Shown here: positions 7,614 to 16,154 of the stretch, one piece after another
How positions within the stretch are numbered: position 1 is the first letter of the stretch
Layout: every line of letters starts with the position of its first letter
DNA from: PALSA-1006 sp041660815
Lineage (GTDB): Bacteria; Pseudomonadota; Gammaproteobacteria; Burkholderiales; Gallionellaceae
DNA: 64,000 nt
Direction of reading: 5' to 3'
Assembly (NCBI GenBank): GCA_041660815.1
Contig: JBAZVN010000003.1
Coordinates: 62,001 to 126,000 of the forward strand
Notes under the pieces: model-generated
What the model saw: the letters and a program-made list of their open reading frames with translations, nothing else
What the model was told of the DNA's origin: nothing
Databases searched by the model: none
Program-made: the position numbers and the translations under genes

Positions 7614-10439
7614 CTAAACGCAAGTACACGCCAGATGTTTATCACCGTACACATTATCCACTCTTGCGACAGCCGGCCAGAACTTATTGTCGCGCACCCA
7701 GTTTAACGGATACGCCGCTTGTTCACGCGAATACGAACGCGACCATTCATTTGCGCAGACCGTTTTTGCGGTATGCGGCGCATGCTTTAGAATGTTGTCC
7801 TTTTTATCAACCTTGCCGGACAACACTTCTTCAATTTCGCCGCGAATCGCGATCATCGCTTCACAAAAACGGTCCAACTCCGCTTTGGATTCGCTTTCGG
7901 TCGGCTCCACCATCAGCGTATCCACCACGGGGAAAGACGTGGTCGGCGCATGAAAACCAAAATCCATCAGACGCTTTGCGATATCGCCGACTTCCACGCC
8001 GAGCGGCTTAAAGTGACGGCAATCCAAAATCATTTCGTGCGCGCAACGACCGTTGGCACCGCTGTATAGCGTGGCGTAATGATCTTTTAGCGACTCTTTT
8101 ATATAGTTGGCATTCAGAATCGCCATGCGCGTGGCTTGCGTGAGCCCGGCTCCGCCCATCATTTTAACGTACCCATAAGATATCAATAAAATCAATGCAC
8201 TACCATAAGGCGCCGCAGACACCGCGTGAATCGCCTGAGTCCCGCCGACTTTAACCGCCGAGTGCCCGGGCAAGAAAGGCGTGAGATGCGCGGCCACCCC
8301 GATCGGACCGGCACCCGGTCCGCCACCGCCGTGGGGAATAGCGAAAGTTTTATGCAAATTCAGGTGGCACACGTCCGCACCGATGTTACCCGGACTGGTC
8401 AGACCCACTTGCGCATTCATGTTGGCGCCATCCATATATACCTGACCGCCGTTAGCGTGAATAATCGCGGTGATATCACGGATAGATTCTTCATACACAC
8501 CGTGGGTACTGGGGTAAGTCACCATCAGACAGGACAGATCCGCCTTATGTTGTTCGGCTTTTTGACGCAAGTCTTCCACATCAATATTGCCGGTAGTATC
8601 GCATTTCACCACCACAATATTCAGTCCAACCATCGCCGCGCTGGCGGGATTCGTGCCATGCGCCGAAGATGGAATCAACACCACATTGCGATGCGCTTCC
8701 CCGCGCGAACGGTGATACGCCTGAATCACCAGCAAGCCGGCGTATTCACCGGATGCGCCACTATTCGGCTGAAAACTCATCTGCGCAAAACCGGTAATTT
8801 CCGACAAATCCGCGTCCAGACCGGCAATAAGTTCCTGATACCCTTCGGCTTGTTCAAGCGGTACAAAGGGATGCAAATTGGCAAATTCCGGCCAAGTAAG
8901 CGCCAACATTTCCGAAGCCGCATTCAATTTCATGGTACAGGAGCCCAGCGAAATCATTGAATGCGTTAGCGATAAGTCTTTGTTTTCTAAGCGCTTTATG
9001 TAGCGCATCATCTCAGTCTCGGAGTGATAGCGATTGAACACCGGATGACTCAAGATAGCCGACTGACGCGGCTTAATGTGCATCGATTGTGTCGTTACCT
9101 GCACCGGCACCAGAGCGGGTGCCGACTTGCCCGCCGCTTGCGCAAACACGGCAAGAATGGCATTCAGATTGGCAATCGAAGTGGTTTGATCCAGAGAAAT
9201 ACTCAGGCCGTCAGCCGTATAACGGAAATTAATTTGCGCCGCATCTGCCAGCGCGTGGATCTTTACGTTATCCGTGTGGAGTAATTTGATCGTGTCGAAA
9301 AACGCCCCTTCAACAAGCTGATAATCCAGCTTCTTTAATTCATTCGCCAAGGCAACCGTGCTCTGATGGATCTGCAACGCGATGTCGCGCAATCCTTTGG
9401 CTCCGTGATATACCGCATACATGCCGGCCATGATGGCCAGCAACGCCTGCGCAGTGCAAATATTGGAAGTGGCTTTTTCACGGCGAATATGTTGTTCGCG
9501 GGTTTGCAACGCCATGCGCAACGCCGGATTGCCATCGGCGTCCAGCGATACGCCAATGATACGTCCCGGCATGGAACGTTTGTGCGCATCGCGGCAGGCA
9601 AAATAGGCGGCGTGCGGACCGCCATAACCCATCGGCACACCAAAACGCTGGGTGGAACCCAGCACCACATCCGCCCCCCATTCTCCGGGTGACGTCAACA
9701 ATACCAAACTCATAATATCTGCCGCCACGGCGATGCTCATACCCTGTGCTTTGGCGCGCGCCACGAAATCCGCGTAGTCATGTACCGTGCCATCGGCAGT
9801 CGGATATTGCAGTAAAGCACCGTACAACTGGTCATTCAGGGTGAGCGTTTTGAAGTCACCAATCACCAGTTCGATACCCAACGGCTTAGCGCGCGTTTTG
9901 AGTAATTCAATGGTCTGCGGGAAACACTCATGCGAAACGAAAAAGCTGTTTTTTGCGGCATCTTCACGCGCACGCAAGTTGTGCAGCATGGTCATCGCTT
10001 CAGCCGCCGCGGTGGCTTCATCCAATAAAGATGCGTTGGCAATTTCCATTCCGGTCAAATCCACAATCATGGTTTGGAAATTTAACAGGGCCTCCAGTCG
10101 TCCCTGCGCAATCTCCGCCTGATAAGGCGTGTAGGCTGTATACCAACCGGGGTTTTCCAGAATATTGCGCTGAATCACCGGCGGCAAAATCGTATCGTAA
10201 TAACCCAATCCGATATAAGTTTTATACAACTTATTTTTCGCGGCAATGCCGCGCAGATGTTGCAGAAATTCATGCTCACTCATGCCATCAGGCAAATTGA
10301 GCGGGGCTTTTAAACGAATAGCAGCGGGAACCGTTTGGTCGATGAGTGCATCCAGTGACGGTGCATTGATTTTAGATAACATGGCTTGCACGTCTTGCAC
10401 GTTTGAGCCGTTGTGGCGGGAAACAAATTGATCGGTCAT
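7614..10439 (-). CDS. gcvP: Glycine dehydrogenase (decarboxylating), P-protein
   Basis: 941-residue homodimeric-type P-protein of the glycine cleavage system. It decarboxylates glycine on pyridoxal phosphate and passes the aminomethyl group to lipoyl-GcvH. The N-terminal half starts FVSRHNG and holds LGLGYYDT-like elements. The C-terminal half has the PLP lysine in NLHKTFAIPHGGGGPG near residue 700 and the EPTESESKAELDRFCEAM block. I took ATG 10439 (MTDQFVSRHNG), which matches family starts, not an upstream extension. It is third in the gcvT-gcvH-gcvP operon, separated from gcvH by a REP-like repeat pair. Confidence 0.96.
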   Translation of the reverse strand: MTDQFVSRHNGSNVQDVQAMLSKINAPSLDALIDQTVPAAIRLKAPLNLPDGMSEHEFLQHLRGIAAKNKLYKTYIGLGYYDTILPPVIQRNILENPGWYTAYTPYQAEIAQGRLEALLNFQTMIVDLTGMEIANASLLDEATAAAEAMTMLHNLRAREDAAKNSFFVSHECFPQTIELLKTRAKPLGIELVIGDFKTLTLNDQLYGALLQYPTADGTVHDYADFVARAKAQGMSIAVAADIMSLVLLTSPGEWGADVVLGSTQRFGVPMGYGGPHAAYFACRDAHKRSMPGRIIGVSLDADGNPALRMALQTREQHIRREKATSNICTAQALLAIMAGMYAVYHGAKGLRDIALQIHQSTVALANELKKLDYQLVEGAFFDTIKLLHTDNVKIHALADAAQINFRYTADGLSISLDQTTSIANLNAILAVFAQAAGKSAPALVPVQVTTQSMHIKPRQSAILSHPVFNRYHSETEMMRYIKRLENKDLSLTHSMISLGSCTMKLNAASEMLALTWPEFANLHPFVPLEQAEGYQELIAGLDADLSEITGFAQMSFQPNSGASGEYAGLLVIQAYHRSRGEAHRNVVLIPSSAHGTNPASAAMVGLNIVVVKCDTTGNIDVEDLRQKAEQHKADLSCLMVTYPSTHGVYEESIRDITAIIHANGGQVYMDGANMNAQVGLTSPGNIGADVCHLNLHKTFAIPHGGGGPGAGPIGVAAHLTPFLPGHSAVKVGGTQAIHAVSAAPYGSALILLISYGYVKMMGGAGLTQATRMAILNANYIKESLKDHYATLYSGANGRCAHEMILDCRHFKPLGVEVGDIAKRLMDFGFHAPTTSFPVVDTLMVEPTESESKAELDRFCEAMIAIRGEIEEVLSGKVDKKDNILKHAPHTAKTVCANEWSRSYSREQAAYPLNWVRDNKFWPAVARVDNVYGDKHLACTCV

Positions 10440-10459
10440 AGAAATTGAGGTATTTGTAG

Positions 10460-10485
10460 GTTGGGTTAGCGTAGCGTAACCCAAC
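10460..10485. repeat. REP-like palindrome, copy 1 (gcvH-gcvP gap)
   Basis: Imperfect palindrome with 9-base arms GTTGGGTTA / TAACCCAAC around a GC-rich 8-base centre. It is the reverse complement of the copy at 10511-10536, so the two form an inverted pair in the 109-base gap between gcvH and gcvP. Related GTCGGGTTA-type repeats are dispersed in many proteobacterial genomes. It may stabilise or attenuate the operon mRNA (inference). Confidence 0.75.
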
Positions 10486-10510
10486 AGTCACATGAAATTA
10501 CTCTGCAAGC

Positions 10511-10536
10511 GTTGGGTTACGCTACGCTAACCCAAC
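10511..10536. repeat. REP-like palindrome, copy 2 (gcvH-gcvP gap)
   Basis: Second copy of the GTTGGGTTA / TAACCCAAC element, exactly the reverse complement of the copy at 10460-10485, with 25 bases between them. The pair can fold into one long hairpin in the intercistronic RNA, as in paired REP (BIME-like) units. Confidence 0.75.
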
Positions 10537-10548
10537 TTGCCAAGTTGT

Positions 10549-10938
10549 TTAGTGTGCTTCGCTATCCACCACGGCCTGATACGCATCAGCATCCAGAAGC
10601 GCAGCCACATCGGCGGCATTATTCGGTTTCATTTTGAAAATCCAGGCAGCATACGGATCGCTGTTGATTTGCTCGGGAGCAGAATCCAGCTCGCTGTTGG
10701 CAGCGGTCACTTCGCCGGACACCGGGGCATAAACATCGGCGGCAGCTTTAACGGATTCCACCACGGCAGACTCTTCCTGTGCTTTTAATATACGACCGAC
10801 GGCAGGCGCTTCGACAAATACCATATCGCCGAGCAGCTCTTGCGCATGTTGTGTAATACCGACGGTGATGGTGCCGTCGGCTTCAGTTTTGATCCATTCG
10901 TGGGAGGCGGTATATTTCAGGTTGCTTGGGTTGCTCAT
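10549..10938 (-). CDS. gcvH: Glycine cleavage system H protein
   Basis: 129-residue lipoyl carrier of the glycine cleavage system that shuttles the aminomethyl group from GcvP to GcvT. The lipoylated lysine is K64 in the ESAVVESVKAAADVY segment, followed by PVSGEV. The start at ATG 10938 is set by a good ribosome-binding site (GGAG, with 6 bases before ATG); the in-frame upstream codons are not needed. It is second in the operon, 72 bases from gcvT, and that gap holds a third REP-like palindrome. Confidence 0.96.
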   Translation of the reverse strand: MSNPSNLKYTASHEWIKTEADGTITVGITQHAQELLGDMVFVEAPAVGRILKAQEESAVVESVKAAADVYAPVSGEVTAANSELDSAPEQINSDPYAAWIFKMKPNNAADVAALLDADAYQAVVDSEAH

Positions 10939-10982
10939 TTTGTTCTCCATTTCAGATGTAAATTAATTTTGACGCGCTAAAT

Positions 10983-11010
10983 GTCGGGTTACGGCTGCGC
11001 CTAACCCGAC
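10983..11010. repeat. REP-like palindrome, copy 3 (gcvT-gcvH gap)
   Basis: Palindrome GTCGGGTTA / TAACCCGAC with a 10-base centre. It is the GTCGGG variant of the two copies between gcvH and gcvP. It abuts the gcvT stop codon (TAG, 11013-11011), whose bases belong to the TAGGTCGGG flank usual for this repeat family. Confidence 0.7.
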
Positions 11011-12096
11011 CTACAAACAAGCCTTGCCATTACGGGCAAAAGGATACTTAACCACTTGTGCAGCCAACTTTTTATCACGAATTTCCACTTGCACGGTATC
11101 ACCAAACGCCACACTATTGGGCACCCGTGCCAGCGCAATAGATTTTTGCAGGGTCGGCGAAAACGAGCCACTGGTCACTTCACCGTCTCCGTGCGCAGTG
11201 AGCACTTTTTGATGATCGCGCAATACGCCGCGCTCCAGCAATACCAGTCCGACCAATTTGCGCGTCGGCGGATTCGCCAGCAAGGCGGCTTTGCCGATGA
11301 AATCGCGCTCGCTTTTTAAATCCACCGTCCACGCCATGCCGGCCTCCAGCGGACTGATTTCGGTATTCATGTCGTGTCCGTACAAATTCATGCCGGCTTC
11401 CAAGCGCAAGGTGTCGCGCGCGCCAAGACCAATAGGTTTTACACCAACTTTATTCAAAGCGTACCAAAAGGCTTCCACTTTCTCTTTGGGCAACATCACT
11501 TCAAAACCGTCCTCGCCGGTATAACCGGTGCGCGCAATATAATACTCATTGCAATCAGCGGCTTGAAAGTTTTGCAACCCTTCGGTTGCCGCCTTGGTTT
11601 GCGGCAACACTTCCCACACTTTGGCTCTGGCATTCGGTCCTTGCACTGCCACCATGGCTAAATCATCGCGCGACGTAATGGTGAGATTAGGCGCATACGC
11701 AGCCGCCTGTTGCTTCATCCACGCAATGTCACCGTCCGCCGTGCCAGCATTGACCACGATGCGGAACCATTGCTCGGTCATAAAATAAATAATCAGATCG
11801 TCAATTACACCGCCTTCAGGATTCAGCATCGCGGAATACAGCGCTTTGCCGGGCAGGGTAATTTTATCGGCATTATTGGCCAGCAAGTAACGCAGGAAAG
11901 CTCGTACCCCGTCGCCTTTGGCATCTACCACGCGCATGTGGCACACATCAAACATGCCCGCATCGTTACGCACCTGATGATGTTCATCAATCTGCGATCC
12001 GTAGTTCACCGGCATATCCCAGCCGCCGAAATCCACCATTTTTGCACCCATGGCACGGTGCGCTGCATTTAAAGGAGTTGTTTTGAGAGTGGTCAT
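11011..12096 (-). CDS. gcvT: Glycine cleavage system aminomethyltransferase, T protein
   Basis: 361-residue tetrahydrofolate-dependent aminomethyltransferase that releases ammonia and makes 5,10-methylene-THF from aminomethyl-lipoyl-GcvH. Family blocks are clear: LNAAHRAMGAKMVDFGGWDMPVNY near the N-terminus (the DFGGWDMP folate-site motif), YTGEDGFEVMLP, LGARDTLRLEAGMNLYGHD, and ERDFIGKAAL. I took ATG 12096 (MTTLKTTPLN); upstream in-frame codons run into the riboswitch terminator. It is the first gene of the operon and directly controlled by the riboswitch. Confidence 0.96.
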   Translation of the reverse strand: MTTLKTTPLNAAHRAMGAKMVDFGGWDMPVNYGSQIDEHHQVRNDAGMFDVCHMRVVDAKGDGVRAFLRYLLANNADKITLPGKALYSAMLNPEGGVIDDLIIYFMTEQWFRIVVNAGTADGDIAWMKQQAAAYAPNLTITSRDDLAMVAVQGPNARAKVWEVLPQTKAATEGLQNFQAADCNEYYIARTGYTGEDGFEVMLPKEKVEAFWYALNKVGVKPIGLGARDTLRLEAGMNLYGHDMNTEISPLEAGMAWTVDLKSERDFIGKAALLANPPTRKLVGLVLLERGVLRDHQKVLTAHGDGEVTSGSFSPTLQKSIALARVPNSVAFGDTVQVEIRDKKLAAQVVKYPFARNGKACL

Positions 12097-12115
12097 ATTC
12101 GCTTTCGCTAGAGAT

Positions 12116-12148
12116 AAAAAAAGGCGCAGCACGAATTCGTGCTGCGCC
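12116..12148 (-). terminator. Intrinsic terminator of the glycine riboswitch
   Basis: On the minus strand a perfect 13-base-pair stem (GGCGCAGCACGAA / TTCGTGCTGCGCC, no real loop, 12123-12148) is followed by seven T residues (12122-12116). It lies between the second glycine aptamer and the gcvT start, so it is the expression platform. With glycine bound, read-through into gcvT-gcvH-gcvP is expected from known glycine riboswitches. Confidence 0.9.
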
Positions 12149-12149
12149 C

Positions 12150-12316
12150 CATCTGTCCTTGTTACCTGAGAGATTACAACTTGCGTTGCGTGCCCCTTCG
12201 GTGGCCGGCTATGCCGACACTCTCCAGATTTGCCTGTTCCGACGGTTCTTGAGCCTGAGCGGTTTCGGGTATTGCGCCTTCGGCGATGCTCAAATCAGCA
12301 TACTCTCCCGGTCGGT
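12150..12316 (-). promoter_or_regulatory. Tandem glycine riboswitch (two aptamers)
   Basis: Two glycine aptamers in series upstream of gcvT. Aptamer I (about 12316-12239) has CCGACCGGGAGAG, then GCCGAAGGCGCAA, then CTCAGGC, and closes with GTCGG. Aptamer II (about 12235-12150) has CTGGAGAG, CCACCGAAGGGGCA, CTCTCAGGTAACAAGGACAG. These are the conserved glycine riboswitch elements in order, and both aptamers look intact. The downstream intrinsic terminator makes a transcriptional on-switch, so that glycine cleavage is made when glycine is in excess. Confidence 0.93.
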
Positions 12317-12331
12317 TTGAACGGCGGGCGA

Positions 12332-12360
12332 ATTATACCGGAAGTTATAGCTGCGGGTAA
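12332..12360 (-). promoter_or_regulatory. Sigma-70-type promoter of the gcv operon
   Basis: Reading the minus strand, a consensus -10 TATAAT (12337-12332) is preceded after 17 bases by TTACCC (12360-12355) as a weak -35. The -10 box lies about 16 bases upstream of the first riboswitch aptamer, so transcripts would start just before it. The promoter overlaps the last 16 bases of the zinc-ribbon gene. Confidence 0.65.
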
Positions 12361-13307
12361 AACACGAAAAGTTTATACCCCGCAGGTTTTAACTCAAGGG
12401 TATCCAAGGACAACTTGACTGATATTTCCCGGTTAGCCGACAAACCCAATTTTTCGTCTTCTCCAGTTTTAAGATAATCAGCTGGAGTGAAGTTTCGCCG
12501 TGCAATAACCTTGTCCTCCAAGTCAGTCAAACTAAGTTGCACCGTTGGATAAGCTTGCACGTGGTGTGCCATATTACGCAAGATAGCGTTCAAGGTAACA
12601 ATATTTGCCTGCACAGGATCCGCCTCAAGATCGGATGACTCAATGCTGATAAGGTCGGGCTTTTGCGGCAAGGCAATGGAACAATGCAATACCGCGCAAT
12701 ATTGCTGCAATTGCGGCTTTAAACCGGGCAACTGCGCGGCAATTTCCACACGGTAAAAAAATATTCCCTGCAGAGATAAACCAGCCATCAGCAATATTGC
12801 AACGATCACCCACGGCCATTGGCGACGTTTTTTGAGTGGTGCTTTGATAATGCTGCCTATGGGCTCGGCTACATCGTCCTGAATAATGATTTTCTGCGCC
12901 AGCGTGAGCGAATCCTCCGGACTGTTTTCAGGCAAAGTCCCCAATCCGTCCGCAGATTCGGGGCGAATAATTTCAGGCGGATCCAAAGGTGATATTTCAT
13001 CAAGGAAATGAACAGGATCGTTTGTCTCAGTGGCAAACCGATCCGCTGCCGCAGAAGCCCCGGCTTCCGGTGAGCTATCCAGATTTATCTCCGGCTCAAC
13101 AGCTTTTTTTATTGACTCCGAGTTTTCAGACACAGCTATCGGCAAATCCAGCTGGGGGCTGGCCTCAAGGTCGGTGAAGTGTTGCGTGGCATCAAAAACC
13201 GCAGTACAGCGTCCGCAACGCACCATGCCCTGATGCACGGCAAGTTGTGCTTCACTTACTTTAAAACGCGTGGCACATTCCGGACATTGGGTAATAGATG
13301 AACTCAT
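12345..13307 (-). CDS. Zinc-ribbon, single-pass membrane protein (MJ0042 / DUF3426 type)
   Basis: 320 residues. The N-terminal zinc ribbon has CPECATRFKVSEAQ and VRCGRCTAVFDA, two CxxC pairs as in the MJ0042 family. It is followed by a long acidic low-complexity linker (about 50-170), one transmembrane helix (WPWVIVAILLMAGLSLQGIFFY) and a C-terminal DUF3426 domain. Such proteins regularly follow prmA in betaproteobacteria; the role is unknown. Its start overlaps the prmA stop by 4 bases, so it belongs to the accB-accC-prmA transcript. Confidence 0.85.
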   Translation of the reverse strand: MSSSITQCPECATRFKVSEAQLAVHQGMVRCGRCTAVFDATQHFTDLEASPQLDLPIAVSENSESIKKAVEPEINLDSSPEAGASAAADRFATETNDPVHFLDEISPLDPPEIIRPESADGLGTLPENSPEDSLTLAQKIIIQDDVAEPIGSIIKAPLKKRRQWPWVIVAILLMAGLSLQGIFFYRVEIAAQLPGLKPQLQQYCAVLHCSIALPQKPDLISIESSDLEADPVQANIVTLNAILRNMAHHVQAYPTVQLSLTDLEDKVIARRNFTPADYLKTGEDEKLGLSANREISVKLSLDTLELKPAGYKLFVFYPQL

Positions 13308-14215
13308 TTTTTAACGCCGGAAAGACATGCCCAGCCATCTTCGATCTGCGGCAATTCCATCTCAAACCATTGCCCGTAAATTTGCATGACGTCTTCGGCT
13401 TGCTCGCCCAACACCCCGGAAAGCACGATACGCCCGCCCGTTTTTGTGGCGCCCGCCAACAACGGCGCAAGCGCGCGCAAAGGGTTCGTGAGTATATTGG
13501 CAACCACCACATCATATTGGCTAAGCGTCATTTCCCCCGGCAGAGAGAATTTTGCAACTACTTGATTATTAATTGAATTATCAACGCTGGATTGCACAGC
13601 TTGCGCATCAACATCCACGCCGATTGCACTCTGCGCGCCCAGCTTCATGGCTGCAATCGCCAGAATTCCAGAACCGCAGCCGTAGTCCAAAACGTGCTCG
13701 CCCCCCTGTAAATTATTGTCCAACCAACGCAAACATAAACGCGTAGTGGGATGACTACCGGTGCCAAAGGCCAGCCCCGGATCCAGCGCAATATTAATCG
13801 CGGCGGAATCCACCGGCGTATGCCAGGTTGGCACAATCCACAGCCGCTTGGAAATACGAATTGGATCGAATTGCGCCTGGGTTAAACGCACCCAATCGCT
13901 TTCTTCAAGGCGGGTAATTTGAAATTTGGGAAGCGGTGAAATGCCCAGATGAGCACAGCAAGCCTGAAAAATATCCGCCACCGGCGCATCGCTTTCAAAC
14001 AGCGCGTTAACCTGATTGTGCTGCCAAACCGCGCTGGTAGGTTCACCGGGTTCGCCAAAAATCGCCTGCTCATCCGGTGTATCGGCATCGGCATCCAACA
14101 TATCCACTGAAAGCGCGCCATGCTCCAACAGCGCCTCGCTTATAGCTTCAGCGTAAACCGCATCTGCTTGAATTGATAAAGAAAGCCAGGACACTTGATT
14201 AGATTCAACTTTCAA
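13304..14215 (-). CDS. prmA: Ribosomal protein L11 methyltransferase
   Basis: 303-residue SAM-dependent methyltransferase that trimethylates lysines and the N-terminus of ribosomal protein L11. The substrate-binding N-terminal domain is followed by the Rossmann methyltransferase fold with motif I VLDYGCGSGILAIAA, the preceding DPGLAFGTGSHPTT signature that is diagnostic for PrmA, and motif IV NILTNPL. The gene sits in the accB-accC-prmA order common in proteobacteria, 42 bases after accC. A hairpin fills that gap. Confidence 0.95.
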   Translation of the reverse strand: MKVESNQVSWLSLSIQADAVYAEAISEALLEHGALSVDMLDADADTPDEQAIFGEPGEPTSAVWQHNQVNALFESDAPVADIFQACCAHLGISPLPKFQITRLEESDWVRLTQAQFDPIRISKRLWIVPTWHTPVDSAAINIALDPGLAFGTGSHPTTRLCLRWLDNNLQGGEHVLDYGCGSGILAIAAMKLGAQSAIGVDVDAQAVQSSVDNSINNQVVAKFSLPGEMTLSQYDVVVANILTNPLRALAPLLAGATKTGGRIVLSGVLGEQAEDVMQIYGQWFEMELPQIEDGWACLSGVKK

Positions 14216-14227
14216 ATAGATTGATGA

Positions 14228-14247
14228 GCGGGTACGAACGTACCCGC
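14228..14247. other. Hairpin between accC and prmA
   Basis: Perfect inverted repeat with 8-base arms GCGGGTAC / GTACCCGC and a 4-base loop, in the 42-base intercistronic gap. No T-run follows on the minus strand, so it is more likely an mRNA processing or stability element, or a small dispersed repeat, than a terminator. Confidence 0.45.
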
Positions 14248-14257
14248 CCGGACAGAT

Positions 14258-15613
14258 TTACTTTGTTTTGCTCCGCTCGGCAAGCTTATGCTCCAAATAA
14301 TGGATATTGGTGCCGCCCTGTACAAACGCGGCATCCTGCATCAACTCCTGGTGCAGCGCGATGTTGGTTTGAATGCCCTCCACCGCCATCTCGGAAAGCG
14401 CGGTACGCATGCGCGCAATCGCTTGATCACGCGTATCTCCGTAAGCAATAATTTTGCCGATCATTGAATCGTAATGTGGCGGAATAAAATAGTTGGCGTA
14501 CACGTGTGAATCGACGCGAATACCGGGGCCGCCGGGCACATGCCAAGTGGTGATACGTCCTGGGGACGGCACAAAAGTATAGGGGTGCTCGGCATTCACA
14601 CGACATTCAATCGCATGGCCGCGGAACTGGATGTCGCGCTGACGGAACGGCAATTTTTCTCCCGCCGCAATGCGGATTTGCTGCTGCACAATATCGATAC
14701 CGGTGATCATTTCGGTCACCGGATGCTCTACCTGTACGCGGGTATTCATCTCGATAAAGAAAAATTCACCGTTTTCGTACAAGAACTCAAAAGTGCCAGC
14801 GCCGCGATAGCCGATTTTTCTGCAGGCCTCGGCGCAACGTTCGCCAATTTTATCGCGCAGCTTTGGATTGAGATGCGGGGCGGGAGCTTCTTCAAGAATT
14901 TTTTGGTGACGACGCTGCATCGAGCAATCGCGTTCACCCAGATATACCGCATTACCATGCTGGTCGGCCAGAATCTGGATCTCGATATGGCGCGGATTCT
15001 CCAGGAATTTCTCCATATAAACCATGGGGTTATTAAAGGCCGCTTGCGCCTCTGTCTTGGTCATGGTGACCGCATTCAACAGCGCAGCTTCAGTGTGCAC
15101 CACACGCATACCGCGCCCGCCGCCACCGCCTGCCGCTTTGATAATCACCGGATAGCCAATAAATTTAGCAATGCGCATGATCTCTTTCGGATCATCCGGC
15201 AACGCCCCTTCCACGCCCGGAACACAGGGAACACCAGCAGCAGTCATCGCTTTCTTAGCGGAAACTTTATCGCCCATCAGGCGGATAGTTTCTGCGCGCG
15301 GACCGATAAATACAAAACCGGATTTCTCCACGCGTTCGGCAAAATCGGCGTTTTCCGACAGGAAACCATAACCCGGATGAATAGCCTGAGCATCGGTCAC
15401 TTCAGCGGCACTGATAATGGCCGGAACATGCAAATAACTTTGGCTGGAAGGTGCCGGGCCAATACACACCGACTCGTCGGCCAACTTGACATATTTGGCT
15501 TCGGCATCCGCCTCGGAATGCACTGCCACGGTTTTAATGCCCAGTTCACGACAGGCGCGCTGAATACGTAGCGCGATTTCGCCACGATTGGCGATAAGAA
15601 TTTTTTCAAACAT
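14258..15613 (-). CDS. accC: Acetyl-CoA carboxylase, biotin carboxylase subunit
   Basis: 451-residue ATP-grasp biotin carboxylase that carboxylates biotin on AccB in the first step of fatty-acid synthesis. The N-terminus is KILIANRGEIALRIQRACRE; the Gly-rich ATP loop is KAAGGGGGRGMRVV; the catalytic region is FIEMNTRVQVEHPVTEMITG. I took ATG 15613, which gives the standard MFEKILIANRGE start. An in-frame ATG at 15667 adds 18 residues and has a better-placed GGAA, so it cannot be excluded. accB lies immediately upstream. Confidence 0.95.
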   Translation of the reverse strand: MFEKILIANRGEIALRIQRACRELGIKTVAVHSEADAEAKYVKLADESVCIGPAPSSQSYLHVPAIISAAEVTDAQAIHPGYGFLSENADFAERVEKSGFVFIGPRAETIRLMGDKVSAKKAMTAAGVPCVPGVEGALPDDPKEIMRIAKFIGYPVIIKAAGGGGGRGMRVVHTEAALLNAVTMTKTEAQAAFNNPMVYMEKFLENPRHIEIQILADQHGNAVYLGERDCSMQRRHQKILEEAPAPHLNPKLRDKIGERCAEACRKIGYRGAGTFEFLYENGEFFFIEMNTRVQVEHPVTEMITGIDIVQQQIRIAAGEKLPFRQRDIQFRGHAIECRVNAEHPYTFVPSPGRITTWHVPGGPGIRVDSHVYANYFIPPHYDSMIGKIIAYGDTRDQAIARMRTALSEMAVEGIQTNIALHQELMQDAAFVQGGTNIHYLEHKLAERSKTK

Positions 15614-15701
15614 AACCGGTTGTTCGGTTTTTACGGGAGCAACCGGCTTGCGCGGAAACATGGCCATAGTGTGTTATTCCAATTTAAGATTGAAGTGAAA
15701 G

Positions 15702-16151
15702 TTAGCCAATAATAAACAGCGGCTGGCCGAATTCAACCGGCTGGCCGTTCTCAACCAAAATCGCTTTAACCACGCCACCCGCATCGGATTCAATTTCATT
15801 GAGCAACTTCATCGCTTCAATGATACACAGGGTATCCCCCGCATTTACAGTCTGCCCAACATCCACAAAAGATTTGGCACCGGGCGCGGAGGCGCGATAA
15901 AAACTGCCTACCATCGGTGACTTTACAATATGACCTTCCTGCACAGCAGGCTCGGCTGTTGCAGCCACCGGTGCAGCGGCTTGCGGTGCTGCCGACATCA
16001 TATGCTGTTGTGGAGCCGCTGAATAAAACTGCTGGGCAGGCGCCACATTGCGCGAAATGCGCACGTGCTCTTCTCCTTCGGTCAACTCCAACTCGGCAAT
16101 GCTCGAATTTTCCACTAAATCAATCAGTGTTTTCAGTTTACGTAAATCCAT
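15702..16151 (-). CDS. accB: Acetyl-CoA carboxylase biotin carboxyl carrier protein
   Basis: 149-residue biotin carrier. The N-terminal dimerisation segment (MDLRKLKTLIDLVENSSI) is followed by an Ala/Pro/Gln-rich linker (about 36-70) and the biotinyl domain, with the biotin-accepting K115 in IEAMKLLNEI and the protruding-thumb residues typical of acetyl-CoA carboxylases. It is transcribed ahead of accC and sits 3 bases after aroQ, giving the common aroQ-accB-accC-prmA order. Confidence 0.96.
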   Translation of the reverse strand: MDLRKLKTLIDLVENSSIAELELTEGEEHVRISRNVAPAQQFYSAAPQQHMMSAAPQAAAPVAATAEPAVQEGHIVKSPMVGSFYRASAPGAKSFVDVGQTVNAGDTLCIIEAMKLLNEIESDAGGVVKAILVENGQPVEFGQPLFIIG

Positions 16152-16154
16152 TTT

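Noticed and set aside
8226..8960. 244-codon plus-strand frame opposite gcvP
   Set aside because: It is antisense to the conserved C-terminal half of gcvP and shows no ribosome-binding site or family motif.
14540..15571. 343-codon plus-strand frame
   Set aside because: It lies wholly opposite accC; the translation is His/Arg/Thr-rich without any family pattern, typical of an antisense shadow of a GC-rich coding strand.
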